DNA of 64,000 bases, taken from Sphingomonas lenta (lineage in GTDB: Bacteria; Pseudomonadota; Alphaproteobacteria; Sphingomonadales; Sphingomonadaceae). The notes below the pieces were generated by a model, which was not told the DNA's origin, made no database searches, and worked only from the letters and a program-made list of their open reading frames with translations. Where the stretch lies: the NCBI RefSeq assembly GCF_002288825.1, contig NZ_NSLI01000005.1, forward strand, positions 186,001 to 250,000, in the 5' to 3' direction. The translations under genes were made by a program, and so were the position numbers. Below are positions 25,466 through 34,571 of this stretch, piece after piece. Each line of letters starts with the position of its first letter. Within the stretch, counting starts at the first letter, position 1.

Positions 25466-26689
25466 TCAGATGACCTCGCGGCCGCCTTTCCATAGCCGGA
25501 GAGCGCGGCCCTGGACGGGCAACCCGTCGAACGGCGTGTTGCCCGCCATGCCGGCGTAGACTTCCGCGTCCACCCGCCATGGCGCGTCGGCGTGGAAGAG
25601 CAGCAGGTCGGCGGGCTTGCCCGGCTCCAGCGTGCCCGCGTCCAGGCCCAGCACGCGTGCCGGCTGGCTCGCCAGCAGCGCGAAGAGGCGGGGGAGCGTG
25701 ACGCGGCCGTCTCTCCACAGCGCGAGCGCGAGCGCGAGCAGCGTCTCCGCGCCGGCCGCGCCCGCTTCCGAATCGGCGAAGGGGAGGCGCTTGGCCTCGG
25801 GTCCCTTGGGCTGGTGGCCCGAATGGATCACGTCCACCGTCCCGTCCGCCACCGCCGCCAAGCACGCCTGCCGGTCAGCCTCGTCGCGCAAGGGCGGCGA
25901 GAGGTGCGCGAAGGAGCGGAAGCCGCTGAGTGCGATGTCGGACAGGAACAGGTGCGCCGGGCCGACGCCGCAGGTGACCCGCACGCCCCGCCGCTTGGCC
26001 GCGCGGACCAGGTCGAACGCGGCGGCCGTGGTGACCTGGCGCAGGTGGAGCCGCGCGCCCGTCTCCTCGGCGAGCAGGAGGTCGCGCGCGACCGCCAGCG
26101 CCTCCGCGACCGCGGGCGCGGCGGGAAGGCCGAGCCGCGTCGCCGTCTCCCCCTCCGTCGCGACCGCGCCCGCGGTGAGGCCGCCGTCCTCCGGGTGGCT
26201 GACGACGGCCATGTCGAGGTCGCGCGCGTAGAGGAGCACGCGGCGCATCACGTTCGAATCGGCGATCCAGCGCGCGCCCGTGCCCGCCGCCTTGGCGCCC
26301 GCCGAGCGGCAGAACGCCAGCTCCGCCAGTTCCTCGCCCTTGAGCCCCCGCGTCGCGGCGGCGATTGGGTGAATCCATAGGTCGGGCTTGCCGATCAGGC
26401 TGGCGCGCTGGACGACGCCGGGGTCGTCCAGCGGCGGCGATTGGTCCGGCATGAGCCCTACGCGCACGATCCCGCCCGCCCGGAACGCTGCGCGGTCGAT
26501 CGCGAAGACGCCGAGGTCGACGATGCCGGGCGCGAGGTGCTTGCCGCCGCAGTCCACGACCGCCGCGCCGTCGGGCACCGCCACCGTCCCGAACGCCTCC
26601 ACCGCGCCGTCGCGGACGAGGAGCCCGCCCTCCCGCTCGCCCTGCACCGGGCAGACCAGGCGCGCGTTGAGGAAGGCGACGGCGCTCAC
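25466..26689 (-). CDS. pyrC: Dihydroorotase-like protein, probably non-catalytic PyrC'
   Basis: 407 residues of the class I dihydroorotase fold. Landmarks of active enzymes are lost. The N-terminal metal motif (normally D-x-H-x-H after PGxVD) reads [12 protein letters not shown] with no histidines. The normal DHAPH aspartate region reads [20 protein letters not shown]. Such catalytically dead PyrC' proteins, known from Pseudomonas, hold PyrB in a dodecameric complex. The GTG start at 26689 overlaps the pyrB stop by GTGA, which fits a structural partner of aspartate carbamoyltransferase. An active dihydroorotase must then be encoded elsewhere. Confidence 0.85.
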   Translation of the reverse strand: MSAVAFLNARLVCPVQGEREGGLLVRDGAVEAFGTVAVPDGAAVVDCGGKHLAPGIVDLGVFAIDRAAFRAGGIVRVGLMPDQSPPLDDPGVVQRASLIGKPDLWIHPIAAATRGLKGEELAELAFCRSAGAKAAGTGARWIADSNVMRRVLLYARDLDMAVVSHPEDGGLTAGAVATEGETATRLGLPAAPAVAEALAVARDLLLAEETGARLHLRQVTTAAAFDLVRAAKRRGVRVTCGVGPAHLFLSDIALSGFRSFAHLSPPLRDEADRQACLAAVADGTVDVIHSGHQPKGPEAKRLPFADSEAGAAGAETLLALALALWRDGRVTLPRLFALLASQPARVLGLDAGTLEPGKPADLLLFHADAPWRVDAEVYAGMAGNTPFDGLPVQGRALRLWKGGREVI

Positions 26690-27663
26690 GCCCAGCCCTC
26701 CACGCCCCGCGCGCGGCGGGTGAGCACGTCGAGGCACGCCATGCGGACGGCGACGCCCATCGCGACCTGCTCGGTGATCGCGGACCGCGGGCCGTCGGCG
26801 ACGCTCGAGTCGATCTCGACGCCGCGGTTCATCGGGCCGGGATGCATGATGAGCGCGTCGGGCACGCGGGCGAGGCGCTCGGGCGTCAGGCCGTAGCGGA
26901 GGCGATACTCGCGCGGGGAAGGGACATAGGCGCCGTCCATGCGCTCGGTCTGTAGACGGAGCATCATCACCACGTCCGCCCCCTCCAGCGCCGCGTCGAA
27001 ATCGGTGAAGGGCTGGACGTACATGCGCTCGACCTGCGCCGGCATCAGCGTGGAGGGCGCGCAGACGCGCACCTCGGCGGCGAGCGCCGTCAGCGCCAGG
27101 ATGTTGGACCGCGCCACGCGGCTGTGGAGGAGGTCGCCGCAGATCACGACGCGCTTGTGCGCGATGCTGCCGAGCCTGCGCCGGATGGTGAGCGCGTCGA
27201 GCAGCGCTTGCGTGGGATGCTCGTGCCGTCCGTCGCCCGCGTTCAGCACAGGGCAGTCGACCTTGTCGGCGATGAGCTGCACCGCGCCCGAGCTGCCGTG
27301 GCGGATGACGAGCACGTCGGCGCGCATCGCGTTCAGCGTCTGCGCGGTGTCGATCAGCGTCTCGCCTTTCTTCACTGACGATTGCGCGGCGTGCATGTTG
27401 ACCACGTCCGCGCCGAGCCGCTTGCCCGCGATCTCGAACGACAGGAGCGTGCGGGTGGAGTTCTCGAAAAAGGCGTTGATCTGCGTAAGCCCAGCCAACC
27501 GCCGGTCCGGCGGGGAGGCAGGCGCATCCACCCACCTCTCGGCCTCGTCGAGCAGGAACCGGATCTCGTGCGGCTGTAGCCCCTCGATGCCCAGCAGGTG
27601 GCGATGGGGGAACACGGCCCCGCCCTGGATCATGGACGCGGGGCGGTGGTCGGAGCCGATCAT
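26686..27663 (-). CDS. pyrB: Aspartate carbamoyltransferase catalytic subunit
   Basis: 325 residues. The carbamoyl-phosphate motif [13 protein letters not shown], the SSVKKGET loop, [14 protein letters not shown] and the C-terminal [13 protein letters not shown] are all intact. It makes N-carbamoyl-aspartate in pyrimidine synthesis. The overlapping PyrC' gene suggests a PyrB6-PyrC'6-type holoenzyme. No regulatory PyrI is present. The start ATG 27663 follows the GH172 gene by 46 bp on the same strand. Confidence 0.95.
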   Translation of the reverse strand: MIGSDHRPASMIQGGAVFPHRHLLGIEGLQPHEIRFLLDEAERWVDAPASPPDRRLAGLTQINAFFENSTRTLLSFEIAGKRLGADVVNMHAAQSSVKKGETLIDTAQTLNAMRADVLVIRHGSSGAVQLIADKVDCPVLNAGDGRHEHPTQALLDALTIRRRLGSIAHKRVVICGDLLHSRVARSNILALTALAAEVRVCAPSTLMPAQVERMYVQPFTDFDAALEGADVVMMLRLQTERMDGAYVPSPREYRLRYGLTPERLARVPDALIMHPGPMNRGVEIDSSVADGPRSAITEQVAMGVAVRMACLDVLTRRARGVEGWA

Positions 27664-27709
27664 CGGGAGCGCGGGGTAGCGGGGGTGCGGGAAGGGGGCA
27701 AGCGGCCCC

Positions 27710-28933
27710 TTACTGGTCCTGCCTCGGCTTGGGCGGGGGAGGGCGCCGTATCACCGCCATGCGCTCCGCGGGCGCGGTGATCGCGGGCAGGCCGTTCTCC
27801 GGCCGGTCGAGGTAGAAATACGCGACCGCGGCCACGTCGTCGCTGCGATAGTAGTTGGTGTGGCCGTCGGGCAGCGACGGGTCGTCGAGCTTCTTGCCGT
27901 TGGTCAGCAATTGCTGGAAGTTGTTGCGCGATCCGGGGTCGATCGTGACCGGGATCAGCGACGCGCCCTTCTTCTGCAGGCCCTGGACGATCGCCTTTCG
28001 CGCGCCGCCCATCTGCTGGAGCGAGACCTCGACGTCCTGCCTGAACCAGACGGGATCGGGGACGTGGAAGCGGTAGAACGTCCAGCGGCCCTCGCCTTCC
28101 CAGGTCGCGATCGGCGCGCCTTGATAGCGGTGCGCGTAGGCACCCTGGCCCCAGGCGGTGCCGATATAGTCTTCCGTCCCCGTGCCGACGAGCGTGGGGG
28201 CATCCGTCCGGTCGCCGTCGAGCGCGATCTTGACCTCGCCCTCACCCCACCAGGTCTTCTCATAAACGGGGTTGGTGAGCACGGTGACGCTCGTCCCCAG
28301 AAAGCGCCCGCGGCCCCGGATGCGCGGCAGGATGCGGAAGTCGCGGCCGAGCGCGGTCGCGCGGTCGCGGCTCCACCAGGCGTGGAAGTAGAGCGCGTTG
28401 TCCGGCTGACGCTCCACCTCGCGATAGTTCACGTCGAAGAAGATGAGGTTGACGGGCTTGCCGGACCCGTTCGTCACCACGATCCGCGCGCCGCGCCGGA
28501 ACGGCATGGTGGCGTAGGATACGAAGGACCGCGCCTCGGGGCTGGCGAAGAGCGCGGTCTCCATCGCCGTCATCTCGCCCGCGCCGTGGAGGAAGAAGTC
28601 GCCCAGCGGCGCGGACACGGCGGGCGTGGCCGCGCCGTCCCAGAACATCTGGAGGTGCAGGCCGCGCAGCGCCTCGGGCGAGCGGTCCTCGATCGTCATC
28701 CAGATGCGGTCGATCACGCCCGCGCCCTTGATGTCCGCCAGCGTGTGCGAGCCGCCGACCGGGATCGTCTCGAACGCGTGGCCTTTGCCGCCGCGGTTCT
28801 CGCGCGCGCCCTGGCCCTTGGCGCCCGTCGGGTTCTCCGGGCTGATCCAGCGCGTCCGCTCGCCCTCGGGCGGGGCGAGGTGCAGGTCCTGCGCCTGCGC
28901 CGCGAGCAGGGCGGCAAGCAGGGCCCCGATCAT
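27710..28933 (-). CDS. DUF2961/GH172 family glycoside hydrolase-like protein
   Basis: 407 residues with a short hydrophobic signal segment ([16 protein letters not shown]). The DUF2961 core includes [48 protein letters not shown] and [16 protein letters not shown]. Two Glu residues (in GEGEV and TGTED) are 21 apart, the spacing I recall for the catalytic pair of the characterised GH172 difructose-anhydride enzyme. Members act on fructofuranosides or D-arabinofuranosides; the substrate here is unknown. ATG 28933 overlaps the M20 peptidase stop by ATGA, so it is co-translated with that gene. Confidence 0.83.
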   Translation of the reverse strand: MIGALLAALLAAQAQDLHLAPPEGERTRWISPENPTGAKGQGARENRGGKGHAFETIPVGGSHTLADIKGAGVIDRIWMTIEDRSPEALRGLHLQMFWDGAATPAVSAPLGDFFLHGAGEMTAMETALFASPEARSFVSYATMPFRRGARIVVTNGSGKPVNLIFFDVNYREVERQPDNALYFHAWWSRDRATALGRDFRILPRIRGRGRFLGTSVTVLTNPVYEKTWWGEGEVKIALDGDRTDAPTLVGTGTEDYIGTAWGQGAYAHRYQGAPIATWEGEGRWTFYRFHVPDPVWFRQDVEVSLQQMGGARKAIVQGLQKKGASLIPVTIDPGSRNNFQQLLTNGKKLDDPSLPDGHTNYYRSDDVAAVAYFYLDRPENGLPAITAPAERMAVIRRPPPPKPRQDQ

Positions 28934-30288
28934 CGGCCGGCTCCCGCGCGCTGCGTCGGCCCGCGCCGCTGCTTCGACAGGCGCGCGATCAGCACCGCGC
29001 TCCGGAGCGCCTGGCGCTGTATGGAGTCCAGGTCCGCCCACTCGCCCTCGGCGTGCGCGCCGCCGCCCGACATGCCCAACCCGCCCAAGGTCGCCACGTC
29101 CGCCGCGACGAAGCCGGAGTCGGCCGCGCCGCGTTTGGCGGGGTCGAGCTCGGGCATCTCGGGAAGCCCCAGCTCGCGGTTGACGGCGTTCAGCTCGGCG
29201 AGCAGCGCGCGGTTGCCTTCCGACGGTGCCATGGCCGGCATGGTGTTCGCGAAGGTGAGCGTCGCGCCCGTGCCGGGCAGGTGCTGCTTGACGATCGCCT
29301 CCATCTTGGCCCGGATCCGCGCGTCCTGTTCGGGGGTGAGCGTGCGCAGGTCGCCGCGCGCCACCGCCTCCGAGGGGACGATGTTGGTCTTGCCCGTCGC
29401 GGTGGCGGTCTCGCCCGCCGCGTCCAGCCTGGCGGGCGTGCCGCCGGCGAGCACGCCGACATTGTAGGTCGCGTACTGCTCGGGCAGCTCGCGGCGAAAG
29501 GCGTCGAGGATGCGCGCCATCTCGTACACCGCGCCATAGCCCAGCCCCGCGCCGAACACCTGGCTGGAATGGCCCGTCTTGCCCGTCGTGCGCAGCTCCC
29601 AGTTGCCGCCGCTGCGCCGCGCTACCGTGCCGTAATCCCGGCCCTGCTCGACCGCCAGGTTCTCATATTCCAGCGCGGCGTCGGCGTTGCGGCCCGCCTC
29701 GATCAGGTCGCGGCGCGCGAGCTCGAGCGGCTGGCCCGTGCGCTCCTCGTCGCCCGTCAGCACCACGGTCACGTCCGCCCCCTTGAGCGTGCCCGCCGTC
29801 CGCATCGCCCGCAACGCCGCGACGATGACGACCAGCCCGCCCTTGTCGTCGCCCACGCCCGGCCCGACCGCGCGCGAGCCAGCCCTTGTGAAGCGCTGGA
29901 ACGGCGAGCTGGGCTCGAACACGGTGTCCAGGTGGCCGATCAGGAGCACGCGCTTGCCGCGGCCGTTTCCCTTGTGCGTCGCGATCAGGTGCCCGGACCT
30001 ACCCGTCGCCGTCATGTCGACCCAGCGGACCTGAAAGCCTAGCGGCTCCAATTCGGCGCGCATCATCTCGCCCACCGCCCTTACGCCCGCGGCGTTCAGC
30101 GTGCCGGAGTTCTGGTTCACCATCCGCTCGAGCAGCCGGACGTGCCGCTCCTGCTCGGCGGCGATCGTCGCGCGGGCGGTCTCGGTCGCGCGGTCGGCGG
30201 CGAGCGGGGCACCCTGCAAAGTAGTACTTTGCGGGGACCCCAGGGCGGGCGTGGCGAGGAGGGCTAGGGCGAGAAGGGCGATGCGCAT
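28930..30288 (-). CDS. M20 family metallopeptidase (glutamate carboxypeptidase-like), exported
   Basis: 452 residues with a signal peptide (LLALALLATPALGSP). The M20 metal site is visible: LLIGHLDTVF, GPGVGDDKGG, VLTGDEERTG and a C-terminal GGGAHAEGEWA. The dimerisation-domain segment TGKTGHSSQVFG is also present. It resembles carboxypeptidase G2-type enzymes that cleave C-terminal glutamate or related amides. Residues just after the signal peptide (about 18-30) are encoded by a strong palindrome (30206-30242), which looks like an inserted repeat. It is linked to GH172 by ATGA. Confidence 0.9.
   Translation of the reverse strand: MRIALLALALLATPALGSPQSTTLQGAPLAADRATETARATIAAEQERHVRLLERMVNQNSGTLNAAGVRAVGEMMRAELEPLGFQVRWVDMTATGRSGHLIATHKGNGRGKRVLLIGHLDTVFEPSSPFQRFTRAGSRAVGPGVGDDKGGLVVIVAALRAMRTAGTLKGADVTVVLTGDEERTGQPLELARRDLIEAGRNADAALEYENLAVEQGRDYGTVARRSGGNWELRTTGKTGHSSQVFGAGLGYGAVYEMARILDAFRRELPEQYATYNVGVLAGGTPARLDAAGETATATGKTNIVPSEAVARGDLRTLTPEQDARIRAKMEAIVKQHLPGTGATLTFANTMPAMAPSEGNRALLAELNAVNRELGLPEMPELDPAKRGAADSGFVAADVATLGGLGMSGGGAHAEGEWADLDSIQRQALRSAVLIARLSKQRRGPTQRAGAGR
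30206..30242. repeat. Palindromic element inside the M20 peptidase coding sequence
   Basis: GCAAAGTA (30216-30223) and TACTTTGC (30225-30232) are perfect inverted arms around one base. They are extended by CCC/GGG and, after a small internal loop, GGG/CCC. It encodes the residues immediately after the signal peptide and keeps the frame. It resembles mobile palindromic repeats that insert in both genes and gaps. Confidence 0.6.
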
Positions 30289-30362
30289 GGCCGCAGCATA
30301 GCGCTGCGTTTAAGCCGCTGGAAAGGAACATACATCATCGTTGCGCGCGGGGAGGACGAGCT

Positions 30363-30737
30363 ATGTACACCATCACGGCCGATCCCGGCCGCAAGCTGAT
30401 CACCATCGCGCTCCAGGGCATGCTCACGCCCGAGCAGGTCGCGGCGCTGTACCGCGACGAGCATCTCGCGATCCAGCGGATGGGGTGCCGCGTCGGCGAG
30501 CACCTCGCGCTGGTCGACCTGACCGGCTGCCCGCTCCAGATCCAGGACGTGGCGAGCGCGTTCCAGCGCGCGATGGACGGACCCGGTAAGGCGCGACGGC
30601 TGGCGCTGTTCACCGGCAGCTCGCTCGCGCGCATGCAGATACGCCGCATCATGCGACGCTCGGACGCCGCGCTGTTCGAAACGCGCGCTGAGGCGGAAGC
30701 CTGGCTGTTCGCGGACGACGCGCGAGCCGCGGCTTAG
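30363..30737 (+). CDS. SpoIIAA/STAS-like small protein
   Basis: 124 residues, no signal peptide. The pattern of alternating strands and helices (TITADPGRKLITIALQGMLT, then LALVDLTGCPLQIQDVASAF and RLALFTGSSLARMQIRRIM) fits the SpoIIAA-like/STAS fold used in anti-sigma regulation or lipid binding. I see no serine clearly matching the SpoIIAA phosphorylation site. A GAGGACGAG sequence lies upstream of the ATG. It is transcribed divergently from the M20 gene. Function unknown. Confidence 0.7.
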   Translation: MYTITADPGRKLITIALQGMLTPEQVAALYRDEHLAIQRMGCRVGEHLALVDLTGCPLQIQDVASAFQRAMDGPGKARRLALFTGSSLARMQIRRIMRRSDAALFETRAEAEAWLFADDARAAA

Positions 30738-30744
30738 GCCGGCG

Positions 30745-31368
30745 CTAGCGCTTCGTGCGGCCGGTCACGACCACCAGCGGATCGGACCGAGACCCGTCCG
30801 CCAGCACGCGCGTTTCGATCGTGTCGAACCCCGCGCGCTCCAGGTAGAGTGCGAGGAGCTTGGCATGCCCGGCCATGTCGAGCGCGCGCCAGATCGCGAC
30901 CGCCTTGGTCGGGAAGCAGCGGTTGGAGTAGCTGACCGCGAACGGTGCGCCGGGGCGGAGCGCGCGGGCGACCTCGGCGAACACCTCGACCGGGTGCTGG
31001 AGGTACTGCGCGCCGACGCAGCAGAGCGCGGCGTCGAAGCTCGCGTCCGGCAGCGGCAGCGCGGTATCTTGGTTGAGGTCCTGGATGAACCAGCGGGTGA
31101 GCCGCGGATTGGCGGCGAGCTCTTGCCGGTTCATGCCGTGGCCGACCACCTCGCCCAGCGCGAGGTCGTCCGGCAAGTGGCTGACCCAGCTCGACATGAG
31201 GTCGAGCACGTCCGACCCCGGCGCGATCAGCTCGCGATAATAGCTGGTAAGCGCCGCGACCGCGCCCTCGTCGATGTGGTGGACGAGGCGGGGCGGGGCG
31301 TAGAAGTCGAGGTCGGGGGTCGCGTCCTGCTTGGCGAAGGCGTGGGGCGGGAGTTCGGGGAGGAGCAT
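30745..31368 (-). CDS. Class I SAM-dependent methyltransferase with atypical motif I
   Basis: 207 residues. The fold is recognisable from DASFDAALCCVGAQYLQHPV and EVARALRPGAPFAVSYSNR. The usual GxGxG of motif I is replaced by VLDLMSSWVSHLPDD. This variant recurs in a methyltransferase subgroup I recognise but cannot assign to a substrate. It lies 156 bp downstream of glnA on the same strand. Confidence 0.8.
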   Translation of the reverse strand: MLLPELPPHAFAKQDATPDLDFYAPPRLVHHIDEGAVAALTSYYRELIAPGSDVLDLMSSWVSHLPDDLALGEVVGHGMNRQELAANPRLTRWFIQDLNQDTALPLPDASFDAALCCVGAQYLQHPVEVFAEVARALRPGAPFAVSYSNRCFPTKAVAIWRALDMAGHAKLLALYLERAGFDTIETRVLADGSRSDPLVVVTGRTKR

Positions 31369-31487
31369 GGGCGGGGAACGCTCTCGGTGCGGGGGCGGTC
31401 CCTGTGGGTCCTGATCCGGGGGGGTCGCGCGGCGAAGCCGCGCCGTCGGTCGAGCTTGGCAGCTACGCCGGCCGGGCTTGGGCGTCT

Positions 31488-31511
31488 CGCGGCTAGCTTG
31501 CGCTAGCCGCG
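31488..31511 (-). terminator. 10-bp hairpin after glnA
   Basis: CGCGGCTAGC-TTGC-GCTAGCCGCG is a perfect 10-bp stem beginning 14 nt after the glnA stop. A second short hairpin (GCGCGGC-GAA-GCCGCGC) lies further along near 31429. There is no T-run. Apart from these, the 156-bp gap shows nothing. Confidence 0.5.
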
Positions 31512-31524
31512 TGCGCCCTGCGCC

Positions 31525-32937
31525 TCACCCACTGTAGTACATATCGAACTCCACCGGGCTCGGCGTCATCTCCCACCGGGCCACCTCCTCGTACTTCAGC
31601 TCAATATACGCCTCGATCTGATCCTTGGAGAACACGTCGCCGCGCAGCAGGAACTCGTGGTCCGCGGCGAGCGACTCCAGCGCTTCGCGCAGCGACGCGC
31701 AGACGGTGGGCACGTTCGCCAGCTCGGCTGGCGGCAGGTCGTACAGGTTCTTGTCCATCGCCTCGCCGGGGTGGATCCGGTTCTGGATGCCGTCCAGGCC
31801 CGCCATCAACAGCGCGGCGTAGGCGAGGTACGGGTTGGCCAGCGCGTCGGGGAAGCGGACCTCGACGCGCTTCGACTTGGCGCCCGTGCCATAGGGGATG
31901 CGGCACGAGGCCGAGCGGTTGCGGCTGGAATAGGCCAGCAGCACCGGCGCTTCGTAGCCCGGCACCAGCCGCTTGTAGCTGTTCGTCGACGGGTTAGTGA
32001 ACGCGTTCAGCGCCTTGGCGTGCTTGATGACGCCGCCGATGAAGTAGAGGCAGGTGTCGGACAGGCCCGCATAGCCGTTGCCCGCGAACAGCGGCTCCTT
32101 GCCCCGCCAGATCGAGAAGTGCGTGTGCATGCCCGATCCGTTGTCCTCCTTGATCGGCTTGGGCATGAACGTGGCCGTCTTGCCGTAGGCGTGCGCGACC
32201 TGGTGCACGACGTACTTGTAGATCTGCATGCGGTCGGCCGTCTGCGTCAGCGTGCCAAAGGTCAGCCCCAGTTCGTGCTGCGCCGCCGCGACCTCATGGT
32301 GGTGCTTATCGCAGGGCAGGCCCATCTCGATCATGGTCGAGACCATCTCGCCGCGGATGTCGACCGCCGAGTCCACGGGCGCCACGGGGAAATAGCCGCC
32401 CTTGGCGCGCGGGCGGTGGGCGAGGTTGCCGCCCTCATACTCGCGACCCGTGTTGGTCGGCAGCTCGATGTCGTCGATGCGGTAATAGCTGGTCGAGTAT
32501 GAGTTCTCGAAACGCACGTCGTCAAACATGAAGAACTCGGCCTCGGGCCCGACATAAACGGTGTCGCCGATGCCCGTGCTGCCCAGATACGCCTCCGCGC
32601 GCTTGGCCGTCGAGCGCGGGTCGCGGGCGTAGAGCTCGCCGGTCGACGGCTCCACCACGTCGCAGAACAGGATCAGCATCGGCGTCGCCGAGAACGGATC
32701 CAGATACGCCGCGTCGAGATCCGGCTTCAGGATCATGTCCGACTCGTTGATCGCCTTCCAGCCGGCGATCGACGAACCGTCGAACATCAGGCCATCGGTC
32801 AGCGCGTCCTCGTCGATGACCGACGACACCATGGTCAGGTGCTGCCACTTGCCCTTGGGGTCGGTGAAGCGGAGGTCGACCCACTCGATCTCCTCGGCCT
32901 CGATGCGGTTCAGAATGTCCTGCGCGGTGTTGGGCAT
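31525..32937 (-). CDS. glnA: Glutamine synthetase type I
   Basis: 470 residues, normal for GS-I-beta. The ATP and metal segments are visible: [31 protein letters not shown], and the Asn loop [20 protein letters not shown]. The adenylylation site is intact as KNLYDLP (Tyr397 equivalent), so activity should be controlled by GlnE. The start ATG 32937 has GAGGGA upstream; the frame's earlier ATG (32961) lies inside the intergenic repeat. Downstream of glnB in the same direction, separated by a 92-bp palindrome. Confidence 0.97.
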   Translation of the reverse strand: MPNTAQDILNRIEAEEIEWVDLRFTDPKGKWQHLTMVSSVIDEDALTDGLMFDGSSIAGWKAINESDMILKPDLDAAYLDPFSATPMLILFCDVVEPSTGELYARDPRSTAKRAEAYLGSTGIGDTVYVGPEAEFFMFDDVRFENSYSTSYYRIDDIELPTNTGREYEGGNLAHRPRAKGGYFPVAPVDSAVDIRGEMVSTMIEMGLPCDKHHHEVAAAQHELGLTFGTLTQTADRMQIYKYVVHQVAHAYGKTATFMPKPIKEDNGSGMHTHFSIWRGKEPLFAGNGYAGLSDTCLYFIGGVIKHAKALNAFTNPSTNSYKRLVPGYEAPVLLAYSSRNRSASCRIPYGTGAKSKRVEVRFPDALANPYLAYAALLMAGLDGIQNRIHPGEAMDKNLYDLPPAELANVPTVCASLREALESLAADHEFLLRGDVFSKDQIEAYIELKYEEVARWEMTPSPVEFDMYYSG

Positions 32938-32955
32938 TTCAGCTTCCCTCTGGTC

Positions 32956-33047
32956 CGTCATGCTGAACTTGTTTCAGCATCCATGTCTCGAATATCGAAT
33001 GTGGTCATGGTCGCGCGCTGGACCCTGGAAACGAGTTCAGGGTGACG
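32956..33047. repeat. 92-bp palindromic element between glnB and glnA
   Basis: The left arm CGTCATGCTGAACTTGTTTC and the reverse complement of the right arm, CGTCACCCTGAACTCGTTTC, match at most positions. Each arm also folds on itself (ATGCTGAA/TTTCAGCAT; ACCCTGAA/TTCCAGGGT). It occupies nearly all of the 123-bp glnB-glnA gap. Confidence 0.8.
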
Positions 33048-33060
33048 CGCTACGTGCGCG

Positions 33061-33432
<372 letters not shown>

Positions 33433-33447
33433 CTACGCGGCGCGCGA

Positions 33448-33463
33448 TGCAGCGACCGTGCCA
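33448..33463 (-). promoter_or_regulatory. Sigma-54 (-24/-12) promoter for glnB-glnA
   Basis: On the minus strand the sequence is TGGCACGGTCGCTGCA, a GG-N10-GC element. It differs from the TGGCAC-N5-TTGCA consensus at one position. It lies 48 bp upstream of the glnB start codon, leaving a leader of about 35 nt. RpoN/NtrC control of glnBA is well known in alphaproteobacteria. Confidence 0.75.
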
Positions 33464-33521
33464 AGCGGGCGCGCCGCCGGAAACCGTTCGTTAACTTCCG
33501 ATAGGAAGGCGTGCGCTGCCC

Positions 33522-33551
33522 AAAAAACAGGCAGTTCAAGCGGTGCTGCCT
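33522..33551 (-). terminator. Rho-independent terminator of the ArsC-like gene
   Basis: On the minus strand AGGCAG, an 11-base loop, CTGCCT and then GTTTTTT form a classical terminator. The first stem arm includes bases of the TAG stop codon. It is the clearest U-tract terminator I see in the window, and it isolates the glnB promoter region from upstream transcription. Confidence 0.75.
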
Positions 33552-33891
33552 AACGCGGCGGCAGCAGATCGCGCACCCGCTCGGGCGGACGGCACAGGCG
33601 CACGCCGCGCGCGGTCTCGACCAGCGGGCGCTCGATCAGGCGGGGATCGGCGACCATGGCGTCGAGCACCGCCGCGTCGTCCGCGTCCGTCGGCACCACG
33701 TCCTTCGCCTCCGGCCGGAGCGCGTCGCGTGGGCGGAGACCGGCGCGACCGAGGAGGCGGGCGAGCTCGGCGCGGTTGGGCGGATCGGCGAGGTAGTCGA
33801 CGACGATCACCGCCGCGCCCGCCTCCTGCAACAACGCGAGCGCCGCGCGCGATTTGGAGCAGCGCAGGTTGTGGAGGATCGTCGCCTTCAC
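33550..33891 (-). CDS. ArsC/Spx-family reductase-like protein
   Basis: 113 residues. The N-terminal ILHNLRCSKSRAALALLQE matches the Cx(K/R)S active-site motif of ArsC/YffB proteins, followed by YLADPP and LRPEAKD. A single thiol-cycle cysteine is visible. Family members reduce arsenate with glutaredoxin or act as uncharacterised thiol proteins; no other arsenic gene is nearby. GTG start 33891 overlaps the upstream membrane-protein stop by GTGA. Confidence 0.85.
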   Translation of the reverse strand: MKATILHNLRCSKSRAALALLQEAGAAVIVVDYLADPPNRAELARLLGRAGLRPRDALRPEAKDVVPTDADDAAVLDAMVADPRLIERPLVETARGVRLCRPPERVRDLLPPR

Positions 33892-34451
33892 GCGCGGCGC
33901 ATGAAAGCGAGCGAGTAGATGTACGCCAGCACCACCGCGCCGCAGATCGCGCTGCCGGTATAGGGCTGCGGCACGAACGCGTACGCCGCGTAGCAGGCAA
34001 TCGTGCGCCCGATCGCGTGGCGCAGGCCCACGGGATCGTCGGCGGTCCAGCCCCACGGGATCCAGATCAGCCCGGCGGCGATGGCGGGATAGAGCACGAG
34101 CAGCGTCGGCCGGCCCGGCGCGCCGATGAACGCGATCGGGTAGAGCGCGGCCACGAACAGGATGCATTGCAGGAACAGCTGCGTCAGCGGGTTGTCGCGT
34201 CCCGCGAAGAAGTCGTGGCCCCGTACACGCGCGATCAGGATGGCGAGCGGCACGATGAGGCCCGTGCCCCAGAGCACCGCATAGGCGAACGCCGTGGGCG
34301 ACAGGAACAGCCCCAGCACCGCGCCGATCGTCCATAGGATCAAGCCGGACAGCGGCATCGACCGGGTATCGCCGGAGCGGATCGCGGTCTGGAGGTCGGA
34401 CAAGGGCCGAGCGGCGTAGCTCCCCCGCGTCGATGACGTTGAACTGGCCAT
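33888..34451 (-). CDS. Multi-pass membrane protein of unknown function
   Basis: 187 residues. A polar N-terminal ~35 residues (SSTSSTRGSYAARPLSDLQT) is followed by about five or six hydrophobic segments, for example GLILWTIGAVLGLFLSPTAF, LFLQCILFVAALYPIAFIGA and the final GSAICGAVVLAYIYSLAF. ATG 34451 has GGGGGAAAG before it. It may belong to a DUF7010-like group; I am not certain. It is coupled to the ArsC-like gene by GTGA. Confidence 0.72.
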   Translation of the reverse strand: MASSTSSTRGSYAARPLSDLQTAIRSGDTRSMPLSGLILWTIGAVLGLFLSPTAFAYAVLWGTGLIVPLAILIARVRGHDFFAGRDNPLTQLFLQCILFVAALYPIAFIGAPGRPTLLVLYPAIAAGLIWIPWGWTADDPVGLRHAIGRTIACYAAYAFVPQPYTGSAICGAVVLAYIYSLAFMRRA

Positions 34452-34462
34452 GCTTTCCCCCT

Positions 34463-34560
34463 CCGTCACCCCGGACTTGTTCCGGGGTTCATCGTTGTGC
34501 GTACGTTCCGACGGCGGTGTTCGCACGCCGATGGACCCCGGAACAAGCCCGGGGCGACGG
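34463..34560. repeat. 98-bp palindromic element upstream of the membrane-protein gene
   Basis: The left arm CGTCACCCCGGACTTGTTCC (from 34464) is matched by the reverse complement of the right arm, CGTCGCCCCGGGCTTGTTCC (ending at 34560). Each arm has an inner hairpin (ACCCCGGA/TCCGGGGT type). It fills most of the 120-bp gap between the accC stop and the membrane-protein start. Confidence 0.8.
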
Positions 34561-34571
34561 ACAAAGAGTGG

